64,000 nt of DNA from Arthrobacter alpinus (GCF_900105965.1 NZ_FNTV01000001.1:3100001-3164000); one strand, 5' to 3'. Shown: positions 9,618-18,938, counted from the first letter of the stretch. Translations and numbers: made by a program. Notes: a model not told the origin generated them from the sequence alone.

Positions 9618-10784
9618 TTATGCTCCCCATCCGGCCTGGGTTCCGCCCACGCGTTCGTCATTGATTTTCTTCTGGTAACCGCTGGCGGCAAAGGCGGCCA
9701 GCGGATCGCCAGGCAGGCCGCGGGATTCGCGCCACTGCGCCAACGCCGGACGGACGTCGGTGTAGAAAGCGTCGGAGAAGATCGCGTTGGCACCAAGCAC
9801 ATCGCCTTCGTTCTGCGCTTCGGCGAGTGCCACCCGATCCACGAGAAGGGCTCGCGCCGTCATTTCCTGCACGTTCAACACGGAGCGGATCTGGCCGGGA
9901 ATCTTCTCTTCCAGGTTGTGGCACTGGTCAAGCATGAGCGCAACGCCGGAATCGGGTCCCAGTCCGTCGCCACGGATAACTTCGTACATGATCCGGAACA
10001 GCTGGTAGGGATCGGCCGCACCCACAATGAGGTCGTCATCGGCGTAGAAACGCGAGTTGAAGTCGAAGGAGCCAAGCTTGCCCAGACGCAGGAGCTGCGC
10101 CACGATGAATTCGATGTTGGTTCCGGGAGCGTGGTGGCCGGTATCTAGGCAGACCAGGGCTTTATCGCCCAGGGCCAGCGTGTGAGCGTAGGAAGTGCCC
10201 CAGTCAGGAACATCGGTGTGGTAGAAAGCCGGCTCGAAGAACTTGTATTCAAGGACCAGGCGTTGGTCCTTGCCCAGGCGGGCGTAAATCTCCTGCAGCG
10301 ACTGCGCCAAGCGGTCCTGGCGTCCGCGCATGTCTCCTTGGCCCGGGTAATTGGTGCCGTCGGCAAGCCAGATCTTTAGATCGCGTGAGCCGGTGGCGTC
10401 CATGACGTCAATGCACTCGAAGTGGTGGTCAATGGCCTGACGGCGAACCTTCGCATCGAGGTGGGTCAGCGAGCCGAATTTGTAAACATCATCCTGGAAA
10501 GTATTGGAATTGACGGTTCCCAGGGCTACGCCGAGGTCAGCCGCATAGGCGTTCAGCGCTGCATAGTCGTCCACCTTGTCCCATGGGATGTGAAGCGCGA
10601 CGGCGGGAGCCAAGCCAGTGAGCTTGTGCACCTGCGCGGCGTCGGCGATCTTTTCCTCGATGGTTCGCGGGGTTCCCGGGGTGCCAAAAACTTTGAAGCG
10701 GGTACCGGAGTTGCCGTAAGCCCACGAAGGGACCTCAATGGCCAACTTGTCGAGGCCATTGAGCGCCATTGCCATGTCCGTCAT
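9618..10784 (-). CDS. rhaI: L-rhamnose isomerase (RhaI type)
   Basis: A 388-residue xylose-isomerase-like TIM barrel of the Gram-positive/rhizobial RhaI family, distinct from E. coli RhaA. Metal and substrate ligands are visible in LEYKFFEPAFYHTD, LDTGHHAPGTN and FDFNSRFYADDD. It converts L-rhamnose to L-rhamnulose in the cytoplasm. The ATG overlaps the rhaM stop by ATGA, so it is coupled. It is flanked by mutarotase, aldolase/dehydrogenase and kinase genes, which makes the assignment firm. Confidence 0.95.
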   Translation of the reverse strand: MTDMAMALNGLDKLAIEVPSWAYGNSGTRFKVFGTPGTPRTIEEKIADAAQVHKLTGLAPAVALHIPWDKVDDYAALNAYAADLGVALGTVNSNTFQDDVYKFGSLTHLDAKVRRQAIDHHFECIDVMDATGSRDLKIWLADGTNYPGQGDMRGRQDRLAQSLQEIYARLGKDQRLVLEYKFFEPAFYHTDVPDWGTSYAHTLALGDKALVCLDTGHHAPGTNIEFIVAQLLRLGKLGSFDFNSRFYADDDLIVGAADPYQLFRIMYEVIRGDGLGPDSGVALMLDQCHNLEEKIPGQIRSVLNVQEMTARALLVDRVALAEAQNEGDVLGANAIFSDAFYTDVRPALAQWRESRGLPGDPLAAFAASGYQKKINDERVGGTQAGWGA

Positions 10785-11140
10785 TTGTTCATTCCTTCTG
10801 CTTCGTTGCCGGCCGCTGCCAGCTGCTCGTCAAGATTGAAAACTTCTTCCATCACCATGAATCCCTCATCCGGATTGCTGTCCGACGCCGGAAAGAGACG
10901 AGCCATTTCGGCTTGCCACTTGGCGTTGACCTCAGTTAGGGCCATACGTGCGCGGGCGGCGTCCAGGTCGTCGCATTCAACGAACCCAATCAAGAGTCCG
11001 TCCGCACCGAGGTGAAGTGTGTAATCGTTCCAGCCCGCTTGTTTGAGTGCTCGCAGCATCTCCGGCCAGACGGCGGCATGAGCCGCCTTGTACGCGGCAA
11101 GATGCTGCATATCCACCGCGGAACGAAAACAAACACGCAT
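10781..11140 (-). CDS. rhaM: L-rhamnose mutarotase
   Basis: A 119-residue ferredoxin-fold protein of the RhaM/DUF718 family. It begins MRVCFRSAV and carries the conserved HAAVWPEML helix, with the catalytic histidine, and GFVECDD. It interconverts the alpha and beta anomers of rhamnose ahead of the isomerase. I chose the ATG at 11140, preceded by GGGAG at seven bases. A longer frame to 11182 would run into the operator and lacks a ribosome site. It is the first gene of the rhamnose operon and has a C-terminal tail of about 15 residues beyond the usual 104. Confidence 0.92.
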   Translation of the reverse strand: MRVCFRSAVDMQHLAAYKAAHAAVWPEMLRALKQAGWNDYTLHLGADGLLIGFVECDDLDAARARMALTEVNAKWQAEMARLFPASDSNPDEGFMVMEEVFNLDEQLAAAGNEAEGMNK

Positions 11141-11156
11141 GGCACTCCCGATTTCT

Positions 11157-11168
11157 TGAAACGATTCA
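11157..11168. promoter_or_regulatory. LacI-type operator at the divergent rha promoter
   Basis: TGAAACGATTCA is palindromic with one mismatch. A second half-like copy, TACGATTCA, starts at 11173 or 11174. Both lie in the 124-base gap between rhaM and the divergently transcribed LacI-type gene, where a local repressor would be expected to act. Confidence 0.6.
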
Positions 11169-11264
11169 TTAGTACGATTCAAAGTACACTTGCAATCAAA
11201 GTGATGTCAACCACGGTCCTGCGGTAGGGCACTATCCACAGGGCGCGGAAATGGAGCAGGACCA

Positions 11265-12272
11265 ATGCGGGCAGCAAGCATCAAAGACGTGGCAACTCAC
11301 GCAAGCGTGGCTGTGGGCACCGTATCCAACGTCTTGAACTACCCGGACAGGGTTTCCGAGAAAACACGAACCCGGGTCTTGGATTCCATCAATGAACTCG
11401 GCTTTGTCCGCAACGATGTTGCCCGGCAACTTCGCGCAGGCCACAGCCGCACCATCGGCCTCATCGTGCTGGACATTGGCAACCCCTTCTTCACCTCCAT
11501 TTCCAGGGCGGCCGAGGACGCGGCAGCGGAAAGTGGCAACGCCGTCGTCCTGGGAAACAGCGGCCACGACGCCACCCGCGAACGGCACTACATAGATCTA
11601 TTTGAAGAACAGCGCGTCCAGGGAGTGCTTATCTCCCCCGTATCCGACATTGCCGAGCGCCTCGCCACACTAACGGCGCGCGGCACAAAGGTGGTCCTCG
11701 TGGACAGCACCTCCGATTCCGGTCAATTCAGCTCGGTCTCTGTGGACGACGTCTCAGGCGGCTACCTGGCCACCAAGCACCTCTTGGATATCGGTCGGCG
11801 CAGGATCGCCTTCGTGGCCGGCCCGCAGCAGTTCCACCAGGTGTCCGACCGCCTCGCTGGCGCACGGCGTGCCGTCGCGGAAGTTCCCGAAGCAACCCTG
11901 GAAGTCTTGCAGGCCAGCGACCTCACCGTCTTGGCAGGGCGCGAAGTGGGTGATGTGCTCGTGGAACGTAAGAGCACTTTATTGCCCGACGGGCTTTTTT
12001 GCGCCAACGATCTGCTCGCCTTGGGAGTGATCCAATCACTGACCATGCTCCACAGCCTGCGCATCCCGGAGGACGTAGCGCTGGTGGGCTACGACGACAT
12101 CGACTTTGCCGTCTCGGCCGTCGTTCCCCTGACATCCATTCGACAGCCAACTGCGCTGATAGGCAGAACCGCCATCGAACTCCTGGCCGAACAGCTGGAA
12201 AACCCCGATGCCAAGCCGCGTTCGGTGGTCTTTGAACCCGAACTAGTAATTCGCGCCAGCACCGGAGGCTAA
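11265..12272 (+). CDS. LacI-family regulator, probable rhamnose repressor
   Basis: A complete 335-residue LacI protein. The N-terminal helix-turn-helix is SIKDVATHASVAVGTVSNVL (about residues 5 to 24), with a hinge helix near residue 50 (VARQLRAG). The sugar-binding domain carries VGYDDIDFAVSAVVPLT and ends with ELVIRASTG. Its divergent position opposite rhaM and the operator at 11157 suggest it represses the rhamnose operon until rhamnose or a phosphorylated intermediate is present. It could also read the related palindromes at 1979, 15799, 15972 and 19849. The start is upheld by the start of the HTH fold. Confidence 0.9.
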   Translation: MRAASIKDVATHASVAVGTVSNVLNYPDRVSEKTRTRVLDSINELGFVRNDVARQLRAGHSRTIGLIVLDIGNPFFTSISRAAEDAAAESGNAVVLGNSGHDATRERHYIDLFEEQRVQGVLISPVSDIAERLATLTARGTKVVLVDSTSDSGQFSSVSVDDVSGGYLATKHLLDIGRRRIAFVAGPQQFHQVSDRLAGARRAVAEVPEATLEVLQASDLTVLAGREVGDVLVERKSTLLPDGLFCANDLLALGVIQSLTMLHSLRIPEDVALVGYDDIDFAVSAVVPLTSIRQPTALIGRTAIELLAEQLENPDAKPRSVVFEPELVIRASTGG

Positions 12273-12301
12273 ACAAACGCCCCGCCTGAGTCCCACTTTG
12301 A

Positions 12302-14401
12302 CTACGGCAGGGGGAGAATGTCCTCGGCAACAACTGTCCACGTGCCGTCGCGGGGGAAGCCAGGAACGGCTGGCCCGCCGTCATGGCCGGCGGCCATGAG
12401 CGCGACGGCTGCGAGCAGGCCGCCATTGCCAGGGAGGTAGAACGGGAGGGCGTCGGTTTGGAAATTATGACCATTCGCCAGATAGGTGTTCTTCCCGCGT
12501 TCCATCATTAGCGCGTCCACAGCGTCGTTCGGACGGTTCAGGCGCGCGGCCGTCATGGCAATCATCGGATAGTCCCAGCCCCAAGTACTTTCCCAATCCC
12601 ATCCCGACAGCACATCCTCGAGCGTCGCATCCATGATTGCCGGGTCAATAACCGGCGTCTGAGGCACAACGCCAAAACCGGCAAGCATCGAGGGATGGTC
12701 CGTTCGGATGGTGAAGGGCGGCACCGAAATCGCACTGTAGACCCCGTCCACGGAATGTGGCTTGACCATGTCGCGGGACGTTTCGCTCCACCCTGGTTCC
12801 TCAGCCAGGCCCATCCGGCGGCGCCACAGCTGCGCGGTCTCCAGCGCCCAACTCCAATAGGCAAGCTCAAACGTGGGATTCTCAACGTGCCCACGCATGT
12901 AACCGTAGGATTCCTGAGCAGGCACCAATGGCGGCGCCAGTTCCACCCCATTTTCCGTGCGGAGACCAAAACTAGCCATGAAAGCCGCAGTTTCGAAGAC
13001 GAGGCTCGAATACTTCTCCAGCACCGCCGCCCCTGCTGCATTGTTCGGCCCGTGCTGCTGCGTACCGCGCCAAACGAGTTCGGCCAGGTAGATCGGGTGG
13101 GGCTGCTGCCAGATGAGAAACGGTCCAATATCGCTCGGGCTTTCGCGTCCATCTTGGGCTACCTGCTTGGGCCAGCGCACACCTGCGAAACCCTGGCTAG
13201 CGGCTGTTTCCCGCGCACGGTCCAGGATGGAGAAATACCAGTCGAGGCTGCCGGTCAGCAGATGCGCGCGGTTCCACAGGGGAAAATGCGCGCCGTGCCA
13301 CCAATGCATTTCCAGATGGAACCGGCCCCGCCAAGAGTTAATGGCAAGTCCAGTCTCTTGAGGCGGCGCAGATCCGCTGCAGTTAACGGCCATCAGGTAC
13401 TGAGACAGGACAACGCGTCGTTCAAGTTCGCCGGCCCTCGGATCGGAGCTCCCGGAAAATTCGATCATCCCGCCATTAAGCCAATGAGCTTGCCAATGAC
13501 CGGCCGCCGCCTTCCTGATTCTCGTATACGTTGCCACTGCCTCGTTCCGGCTCCCGCAAGCCGGGGCGAACGCAACACAAAAGGTGAGCTCGTCAGCGGT
13601 TCCGGCTAAAAGGAATTCATGGGGCCCCTGCCTCGTGAGTGTTCCGTGAGGGGCCATGATCTTGGCTGTGAATCGGCCGTCGTCCAGAAACCGCCGGATT
13701 TCCCATCCACCCGGCACCGGGTTGACTTCGGAAGTGTGCCGATCCGGCTGGTTCCAGTCGGCAGCATTTCCCCAGGCCTCACTGCCATAAGGGAAGGAGA
13801 AGCGGACTGCGGGGGGACGTGCCGCGGTGCTCCGGATGGAAACGGCAAGCACGTCCGCGCCAGGGTCCACCACGGTCTGCACCTGGAAGTCCGCGCCCGC
13901 CACGGTGAAGTTGCTGGTTAGCAGCCCCTGCCACAGGTCCAGGGTTTGGTCAATGCCTGTGATGTCCTCGGCAGTGATATTCTCCAACCCGGTCGATTCC
14001 GGGGCCAGAGCCACAGCGCCCAGCATGAGCCGGTGCGGATTGTTGCGCAGCCACGTCTCGTCGGGGGATCCGCCGTCCCGTGATGTGGTGCTGGTTTTCC
14101 CCGCCAGATCCACATAGGGTACCGGGCCTCGGGGGCTTGGATAGTTGCGAACGGACACAGCAAGAGGCGGCTCCACAGCTACGGGTGAGCTATGCCAGCC
14201 CCACGTTGCTTGGGTTCCCAGCAGTGAACCGGTTGGTTCCCCATACCTCCCGGGCGCCGGGTAGGCGTCCGGGATCGTTTGCAGACCGGTGACGTCTGCG
14301 GTGAAAGCAAAGTTTCCGTTTCCGACGGTCAGGGGTGAGCGCGGATCCACAGCATTGAATGTGACGTTGTGGCGCCGAACGAGGGCTTTCCTATCAATCA
14401 T
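12302..14401 (-). CDS. Unclassified six-hairpin glycosidase-like protein
   Basis: A 699-residue cytoplasmic-looking protein with no signal peptide. The N-terminal third (VTGLQTIPDAY, then LGTQATWGWHSS) looks like a beta-sandwich leading to an (alpha/alpha)6 barrel. The barrel contains aromatic and acidic stretches such as HLEMHWWHGAHFPLWNR and WDWESTWGWDYPM. I recall similar proteins being labelled GH65-like, but no characterised activity comes to mind. It lies 44 bases after an orphan solute-binding protein and presumably shares its mRNA. In a rhamnogalacturonan locus lacking GH105 and GH78/106 it may remove terminal sugars from imported oligosaccharides. That is inference from context and fold. 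Confidence 0.7.
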   Translation of the reverse strand: MIDRKALVRRHNVTFNAVDPRSPLTVGNGNFAFTADVTGLQTIPDAYPAPGRYGEPTGSLLGTQATWGWHSSPVAVEPPLAVSVRNYPSPRGPVPYVDLAGKTSTTSRDGGSPDETWLRNNPHRLMLGAVALAPESTGLENITAEDITGIDQTLDLWQGLLTSNFTVAGADFQVQTVVDPGADVLAVSIRSTAARPPAVRFSFPYGSEAWGNAADWNQPDRHTSEVNPVPGGWEIRRFLDDGRFTAKIMAPHGTLTRQGPHEFLLAGTADELTFCVAFAPACGSRNEAVATYTRIRKAAAGHWQAHWLNGGMIEFSGSSDPRAGELERRVVLSQYLMAVNCSGSAPPQETGLAINSWRGRFHLEMHWWHGAHFPLWNRAHLLTGSLDWYFSILDRARETAASQGFAGVRWPKQVAQDGRESPSDIGPFLIWQQPHPIYLAELVWRGTQQHGPNNAAGAAVLEKYSSLVFETAAFMASFGLRTENGVELAPPLVPAQESYGYMRGHVENPTFELAYWSWALETAQLWRRRMGLAEEPGWSETSRDMVKPHSVDGVYSAISVPPFTIRTDHPSMLAGFGVVPQTPVIDPAIMDATLEDVLSGWDWESTWGWDYPMIAMTAARLNRPNDAVDALMMERGKNTYLANGHNFQTDALPFYLPGNGGLLAAVALMAAGHDGGPAVPGFPRDGTWTVVAEDILPLP

Positions 14402-14445
14402 GAACTATTCCTTTGCGGGTAACCACAGAATCCGGGCCGGCCGCC

Positions 14446-15741
14446 CTAGAGGATTGCGTCGGCACTTTCCTGCATCCATTGTTTTGCCGCTTCGGCAGGG
14501 CTGGCCTTACCGAACAGGACGTCTGTATTGATGCGCGCGGTAATTTCAGACACTGCGGTGGAGCCTGTGGGTCCAATGAATGTGGGTGCGAACTTCGTTT
14601 TTCCCACGATGTCCAGGTAGGCGACCTCCGATTGGCCGCTGGCACTAAGATCGTTCGAAATGGCGGTCCGCACGGCCCCATTGCTTGGCACGCCACGATC
14701 TGTCAGAAGCAGCCTCGCGGCGTATTCACTGTTGACCATGAAGTCGATCAGTTTTGCTGCCGCCTCAGCCTTCTCACTCTGGGCCGAGATGGCGTAATAC
14801 TGTGAGGACTGCAGCCAAATGCCTGGTGTTGGTGTTTCTCCGGGGAGTCTCCTGAGTTCCAAATCCACGCCTACGGCGGAGCTGAGCGCCCGCAACGAAT
14901 TGCTCCACGTCAGCATCATGCCAGCCTTGCCGGTGCCCATCAGGCTTTGCTCAACGCTGATGCTCGACTGTTCCACCAATTCCGTAGCACTTGGCGATGC
15001 CTTGGACGCCGCCAGATTCAACGAGAACGCAAAGTAATCTTCGACCGTCGGGGCCGTAAGTCCGAGCTGTCCGTCCTCGGTGTAGAGTGCCTCTCCACGC
15101 TGCCGGGCGAATGCATCCAATGAATCGTGGGTCAGCACCGAGGCGGAACCAAAGGTGCCTGCGGGGCTCTGCGTTGTGATGGATGCAGAAGTGGTGCGGA
15201 AGTCCTCCCAAGTCCAGCTTGTGTCGTCGGGAACGTCCACACCTGCGGCCTTGAATACGCTCGGATTGATCACCATGGCTAGCGCATTGGCCCCGGTGGA
15301 CACCCCGTACTGCACGCCCTTGACCTGACCATTAGACACTGCAGAGGGGTCCAGTCGGGACAGGTCCAAGGCACTGTCAACGGTTGCCAAATCCAGCAAT
15401 GCGCCGCGGTTGGCGTATTCTGCCGGGTAAGCACCACCGAGAGTAAAAACGTCGGGGGCGTCCTTGGCAGCCACACTGGTGGCCAGCTTGTCGAAGTATC
15501 CGTTGAAATCACCGGGTTCCCCCTTGACCTTGATCTTGGGATTTGCTGCCTCAAATAAGGCAATGGCCTTTTGGGTGGCGGCGGCTCGTTCCGCATTGCC
15601 CCACCAGGCAAAGCGCAGGGTCACTTCTGTGTTGGGGTCCGAGGGTGCGTCCCCGGGGCTGCATGCGGTAGCAAACAGGCCTAGGGCTGCAGCCCCCATG
15701 ACGGCTTGGCTAAATTGGCGGCGGTTGATGTTGATCGACAT
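14446..15741 (-). CDS. Extracellular sugar-binding lipoprotein of an ABC transporter (orphan)
   Basis: A 431-residue family 1 solute-binding protein. The N-terminus has twin arginines (NRRQF), a hydrophobic segment and a lipobox ending ATAC, so it is probably a Tat-exported lipoprotein. The mature part starts VTLRFAWWGNAERAA and ends with LIDFMVNSEYAA and FGKASPAEAAKQW, closely parallel to the second binding protein at 24629. No permease genes adjoin it; only the 699-residue glycosidase follows. It may deliver a related sugar to the permeases at 22737 to 24610. A perfect GAAAGCGCTTTC palindrome lies 42 bases upstream. Confidence 0.88.
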   Translation of the reverse strand: MSININRRQFSQAVMGAAALGLFATACSPGDAPSDPNTEVTLRFAWWGNAERAAATQKAIALFEAANPKIKVKGEPGDFNGYFDKLATSVAAKDAPDVFTLGGAYPAEYANRGALLDLATVDSALDLSRLDPSAVSNGQVKGVQYGVSTGANALAMVINPSVFKAAGVDVPDDTSWTWEDFRTTSASITTQSPAGTFGSASVLTHDSLDAFARQRGEALYTEDGQLGLTAPTVEDYFAFSLNLAASKASPSATELVEQSSISVEQSLMGTGKAGMMLTWSNSLRALSSAVGVDLELRRLPGETPTPGIWLQSSQYYAISAQSEKAEAAAKLIDFMVNSEYAARLLLTDRGVPSNGAVRTAISNDLSASGQSEVAYLDIVGKTKFAPTFIGPTGSTAVSEITARINTDVLFGKASPAEAAKQWMQESADAIL

Positions 15742-15782
15742 TGATCCCTGGCTTCCAAGAGAACGGCAGAATAAAAAGATGG

Positions 15783-15794
15783 GAAAGCGCTTTC
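15783..15794. promoter_or_regulatory. Perfect palindrome GAAAGCGCTTTC (LacI/CcpA-type operator)
   Basis: A perfect 12-base palindrome upstream of the orphan binding-protein gene. The identical sequence recurs at 19702 upstream of the acetylesterase gene, so the two units probably share a repressor. The core GCGC is typical of LacI-family operators. Confidence 0.6.
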
Positions 15795-15798
15795 GCAG

Positions 15799-15810
15799 TG
15801 AAACGTATCA
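15799..15810 (+). promoter_or_regulatory. Operator TGAAACGTATCA, copy 1
   Basis: A near-palindromic LacI-type site. Its exact reverse complement lies at 15972 to 15983; extending outward, 13 bases (TGAAACGTATCAA) are shared. The pair flanks 161 bases in the divergent promoter region, an arrangement that could support repressor looping. Confidence 0.5.
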
Positions 15811-15971
15811 ATCATTTGTGAGCCCGTCAATAGCTTTTGTTGCCACTGCCCACAAATATGACGGCCGGCCGCCGTACGTAGTGAGACTTGGACCCGGAGG
15901 TTGTCCCGACCTCCAGAAACGGGCAGTAACGTCACCTTAAAGTTCAACCCTTGACCCCATCCGAATAACTT

Positions 15972-15983
15972 TGATACGTTTCA
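15972..15983 (-). promoter_or_regulatory. Operator TGAAACGTATCA, copy 2 (inverted)
   Basis: Reads TGATACGTTTCA on the plus strand and is the inverted partner of the site at 15799. It is nearer the lyase side of the divergent region. Confidence 0.5.
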
Positions 15984-16314
15984 TTGACTGGTGACGGCGC
16001 TCACGGTGCCGCCCGTGCTTGGCTCTTCAATTGCTGTCAGGAACCTCACCTCCCTCGGGGTGGCGGGGGTCCACTCACGCACCGATTTCAGGGACCGAAT
16101 GAGGCACGTCAGCGCAAGGCAGCCTGGCACCCAGCCAGCCCTGTCGCAACATTTGCGGCTCGTCCACGCACCGCATTGACGGGCACCCGCGCCTTGGATG
16201 CGCTTCCTCCGCCCAAATCCTTTGACCCGCAATTCCCGGGGTGGCCGCGTCCGGTCATGCATGAAATGCGTTATCACTCCCCTACGGGCGAATCGCCCAG
16301 AGATGGATTCGACG

Positions 16315-18837
16315 ATGAATCTCAACACACATCCATTCCGCACAGCACTGGCCCTGGCAGCCTCCGCGGCCCTGGTCCTTGGCTCGGCACCACCTGCCAG
16401 CGCCAAACCCGACGGCGCCTCCACGGGCAGCATTCAGCTTGAAGCGCTGGACAGGGGGCTCGTGGCCGTCTCCACCACGGAAGGGGTGTTCCTCAGCTGG
16501 CGGCTCCTGGGCCCTGAGGCTACCGGCGCCACCGCAACAGGCCTTGCCGGACCCGGCTTCACGGTCTACCGCAATGGCACGAAGATCGCAGCCGTCACAG
16601 ACAGCACCAACTATGCAGACGCCGACGGAACGGCAAGCGACCGTTACACCGTGGCACCGGTGATCAACGGCGTCGAACTTGCGCCAAGCAGTGTCGCAAC
16701 GGCTTGGGAAAAGGGCTTCCACGACATCCCCCTGTCACGTCCCGCGGACGGAGCCACTCCGGCAGGCGAGAGCTACACGTACGCTGCCAATGATGTTTCG
16801 GTGGGTGATGTGGACGGCGACGGCGCCTACGAGTTCGTGGTGAAGTGGGACCCCTCCAACGCCAAGGACGTCTCGCAGATTGGATATACCGGCCCGGTCT
16901 TCATCGACACATACAAGCTCGACGGGACGCTGCTCAACCGCATTGATCTCGGCGTGAACGTCCGTGCCGGCGCGCACTACACGCAGTTCATGGTCTACGA
17001 CTTTGATGGCGATGGCCGCTCGGAAACCATCCTCAAGACCGCGCCCGGCACCAAGTCCACAGGATTCACCGCCACGGGCACGGTCAGCAACGAATCGTTT
17101 GTGACACTGCCGAAAGCGGACATCAAGGCAGGCTGGTCCAACGGCGACGACTACCGCATGAGTGCCTCGGACTACCACGAGCACCTGGTGGGCGTGTTCC
17201 AGGGCTGGGCCGAGCATCCCGAAGTGGTGGCAGGCAACTGGCCGGCCACACTGGAAGAGGCGTTCGGCATCCCGGTAACCCACAACTACCCGCTGTCACG
17301 CTCCAGCGCCGTGGAACTGGTGGACTATTTCATGGACGACTACGCCCCATCCCGCAGTGCCCGGAACCAGCTGCGCAGCTTTGAGGGCTTCATCGTCGAC
17401 GGCCCGGAATACCTGACCGTGTTCGACAGTGCCACTGGCAAGGAACTGCAGACGGTGCCCTACGAGCCCGGCCGCGGCGACGACGGCCTGATGTGGGGCG
17501 ACTATGCCATGGCCAGGATCGAACCAGGCAACCGGGTTGACAGATTCCTCGCCGGTGTTGCCTATCTCGACGGCGAACACCCCTCGGCCGTATTTGCGCG
17601 CGGGTATTACACCCGCACCACCATGGCTACCTACGATTGGAACGGCAAGGCCTTGACCCAGCGCTGGATGATCGACAGCGGCCATGCACCCATGGGCAAC
17701 CCCTTCAACGATTCCCCGCACGGCCGCGACGGAACGGATCCCACCTACGGGAAGATCACCACCCAGGGATTCCACTCATTGAGCGCCGCCGATGTCGACG
17801 GTGACGGGCGGCAGGAAATCGTGTATGGCTCCGCTACGATCGACGACGACGGTTCTGTGCTGTACAGCTCCTTCGACCAGATGCCGCCGGGAAGTGCCGA
17901 ACCTGGCGTGAATGCCCGGCTGGGCCATGGCGACGCCATGCATGTTGCGGATATTGACCCCAACCGCCCCGGCCTGGAAATTTTCACTGTCCACGAAGGC
18001 GGAGCCTGGGCTCCCTACGGTTCGGCACTGCGCGATGCCGCGACGGGAGAAATCCTGTTTGGCGCATACTCCGGAAAGGACACCGGCCGCGGCATGATCG
18101 GCGACGTACGCAGCGACGTGCCCGGGATGGAAGCCTGGTCGAGCATGCCCGGTGGCACCGATGCCAGCGGGCTGCTCAGCTCCACCGGAACCATGCTTTC
18201 CGCGGCGACGCCGGGCACGAATCAGTCCATCCGTTGGTCCGCCAACCTCACAACCGCGCTCGTCAACGGCAGCGGAGATGCCACTCCCACCATTGACGAC
18301 TGGGAAACGGGCAAGGCACTGACCGCCACGGGGACCCGCACGAACAACGGAACCAAGGGAACGGCATCGTTGGTGGCTGACGTGTTTGGCGACTGGCGCG
18401 AGGAACTGCTGGTGCGCACCGCCGATTCCAGCGCGTTGCGGATATTTACGAGCACCGAGGTGACCACGCACAAGCTGACCACCCTGATGCACGATCCCCA
18501 GTACCGGGTGGAGGTGGCGCGACAAAACACCACGTACAACCAGCCCGCGTACACCAGCTTCTACCTCGCCAGTGACATGGACTTCACCAAGGTTCCCGTG
18601 CTGACCCGGCCCGCAACGCCGACGGAGCCCAAGTTCGTGGACGCAGGGAAGTCTGCGCACGGGATAGTGATTACGCCCAACAGCGCAACAATGGACTACT
18701 ACATTGACGGGGTGAAGGCGAAGCACGGCTCCACCAAGGTCACGGCGGCCACCGTCACCGTCACAGCGGTGCCGAAGCCGTACGTTTCAATCGCCGACGG
18801 CGCCACCTCGCATTGGCAACACACCTTCAAGAAGTAG
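16315..18837 (+). CDS. Secreted rhamnogalacturonan lyase, polysaccharide lyase family 11
   Basis: Starting at the ATG at 16315, the product is 840 residues with a classical signal peptide (hydrophobic core LALAASAALVLGSA, cleavage near PASAK). The PL11 (YesW/YesX-like) beta-propeller shows calcium-binding repeats VGDVDGDGAYE and YDFDGDGRSE, plus VKWDPSNAKD and RAGAHYTQFMVYD. A second FG-GAP-like segment, AADVDGDGRQE, lies near residue 490. It cleaves the backbone of rhamnogalacturonan I by beta-elimination outside the cell. An ATG at 16303 is an alternative start; earlier in-frame starts would bury the signal peptide. There is no sortase motif, so it is probably released. Confidence 0.9.
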   Translation: MNLNTHPFRTALALAASAALVLGSAPPASAKPDGASTGSIQLEALDRGLVAVSTTEGVFLSWRLLGPEATGATATGLAGPGFTVYRNGTKIAAVTDSTNYADADGTASDRYTVAPVINGVELAPSSVATAWEKGFHDIPLSRPADGATPAGESYTYAANDVSVGDVDGDGAYEFVVKWDPSNAKDVSQIGYTGPVFIDTYKLDGTLLNRIDLGVNVRAGAHYTQFMVYDFDGDGRSETILKTAPGTKSTGFTATGTVSNESFVTLPKADIKAGWSNGDDYRMSASDYHEHLVGVFQGWAEHPEVVAGNWPATLEEAFGIPVTHNYPLSRSSAVELVDYFMDDYAPSRSARNQLRSFEGFIVDGPEYLTVFDSATGKELQTVPYEPGRGDDGLMWGDYAMARIEPGNRVDRFLAGVAYLDGEHPSAVFARGYYTRTTMATYDWNGKALTQRWMIDSGHAPMGNPFNDSPHGRDGTDPTYGKITTQGFHSLSAADVDGDGRQEIVYGSATIDDDGSVLYSSFDQMPPGSAEPGVNARLGHGDAMHVADIDPNRPGLEIFTVHEGGAWAPYGSALRDAATGEILFGAYSGKDTGRGMIGDVRSDVPGMEAWSSMPGGTDASGLLSSTGTMLSAATPGTNQSIRWSANLTTALVNGSGDATPTIDDWETGKALTATGTRTNNGTKGTASLVADVFGDWREELLVRTADSSALRIFTSTEVTTHKLTTLMHDPQYRVEVARQNTTYNQPAYTSFYLASDMDFTKVPVLTRPATPTEPKFVDAGKSAHGIVITPNSATMDYYIDGVKAKHGSTKVTAATVTVTAVPKPYVSIADGATSHWQHTFKK

Positions 18838-18847
18838 CCGCCCGCAG

Positions 18848-18924
18848 TGCCTTGAGGATGCCGCACACGCAGCCGCCCCGCAACGACGCATTTTTGCGCA
18901 CGTACGGGGCGGCTGCTCAAGGCA
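18848..18924. terminator. Nested inverted-repeat terminator between convergent genes
   Basis: Two concentric stems: TGCCTTGAG (18848) pairs with CTCAAGGCA (18916), and AGCCGCCCCG (18871) pairs with CGGGGCGGCT (18905). It sits between the ends of the lyase and acetylesterase genes and can serve both strands. Confidence 0.7.
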
Positions 18925-18938
18925 CGGGCAGCTGCCAT

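Larger units (their letters stand above)
15742..16314. other. 573-base divergent regulatory region between binding protein and PL11 lyase genes
   Basis: No convincing gene is present; the open frames here lack ribosome sites and overlap the lyase start in other frames. The region holds three palindromic LacI-type sites (15783, 15799 and 15972) between two divergent units of the same pathway. The stretch 16000 to 16300 shows nothing further that I can name. Confidence 0.6.

Noticed and set aside
15984..16442. Frames of about 150 codons on both strands in the lyase upstream region
   Set aside because: No ribosome site and no family resemblance; they overlap each other and the lyase start.
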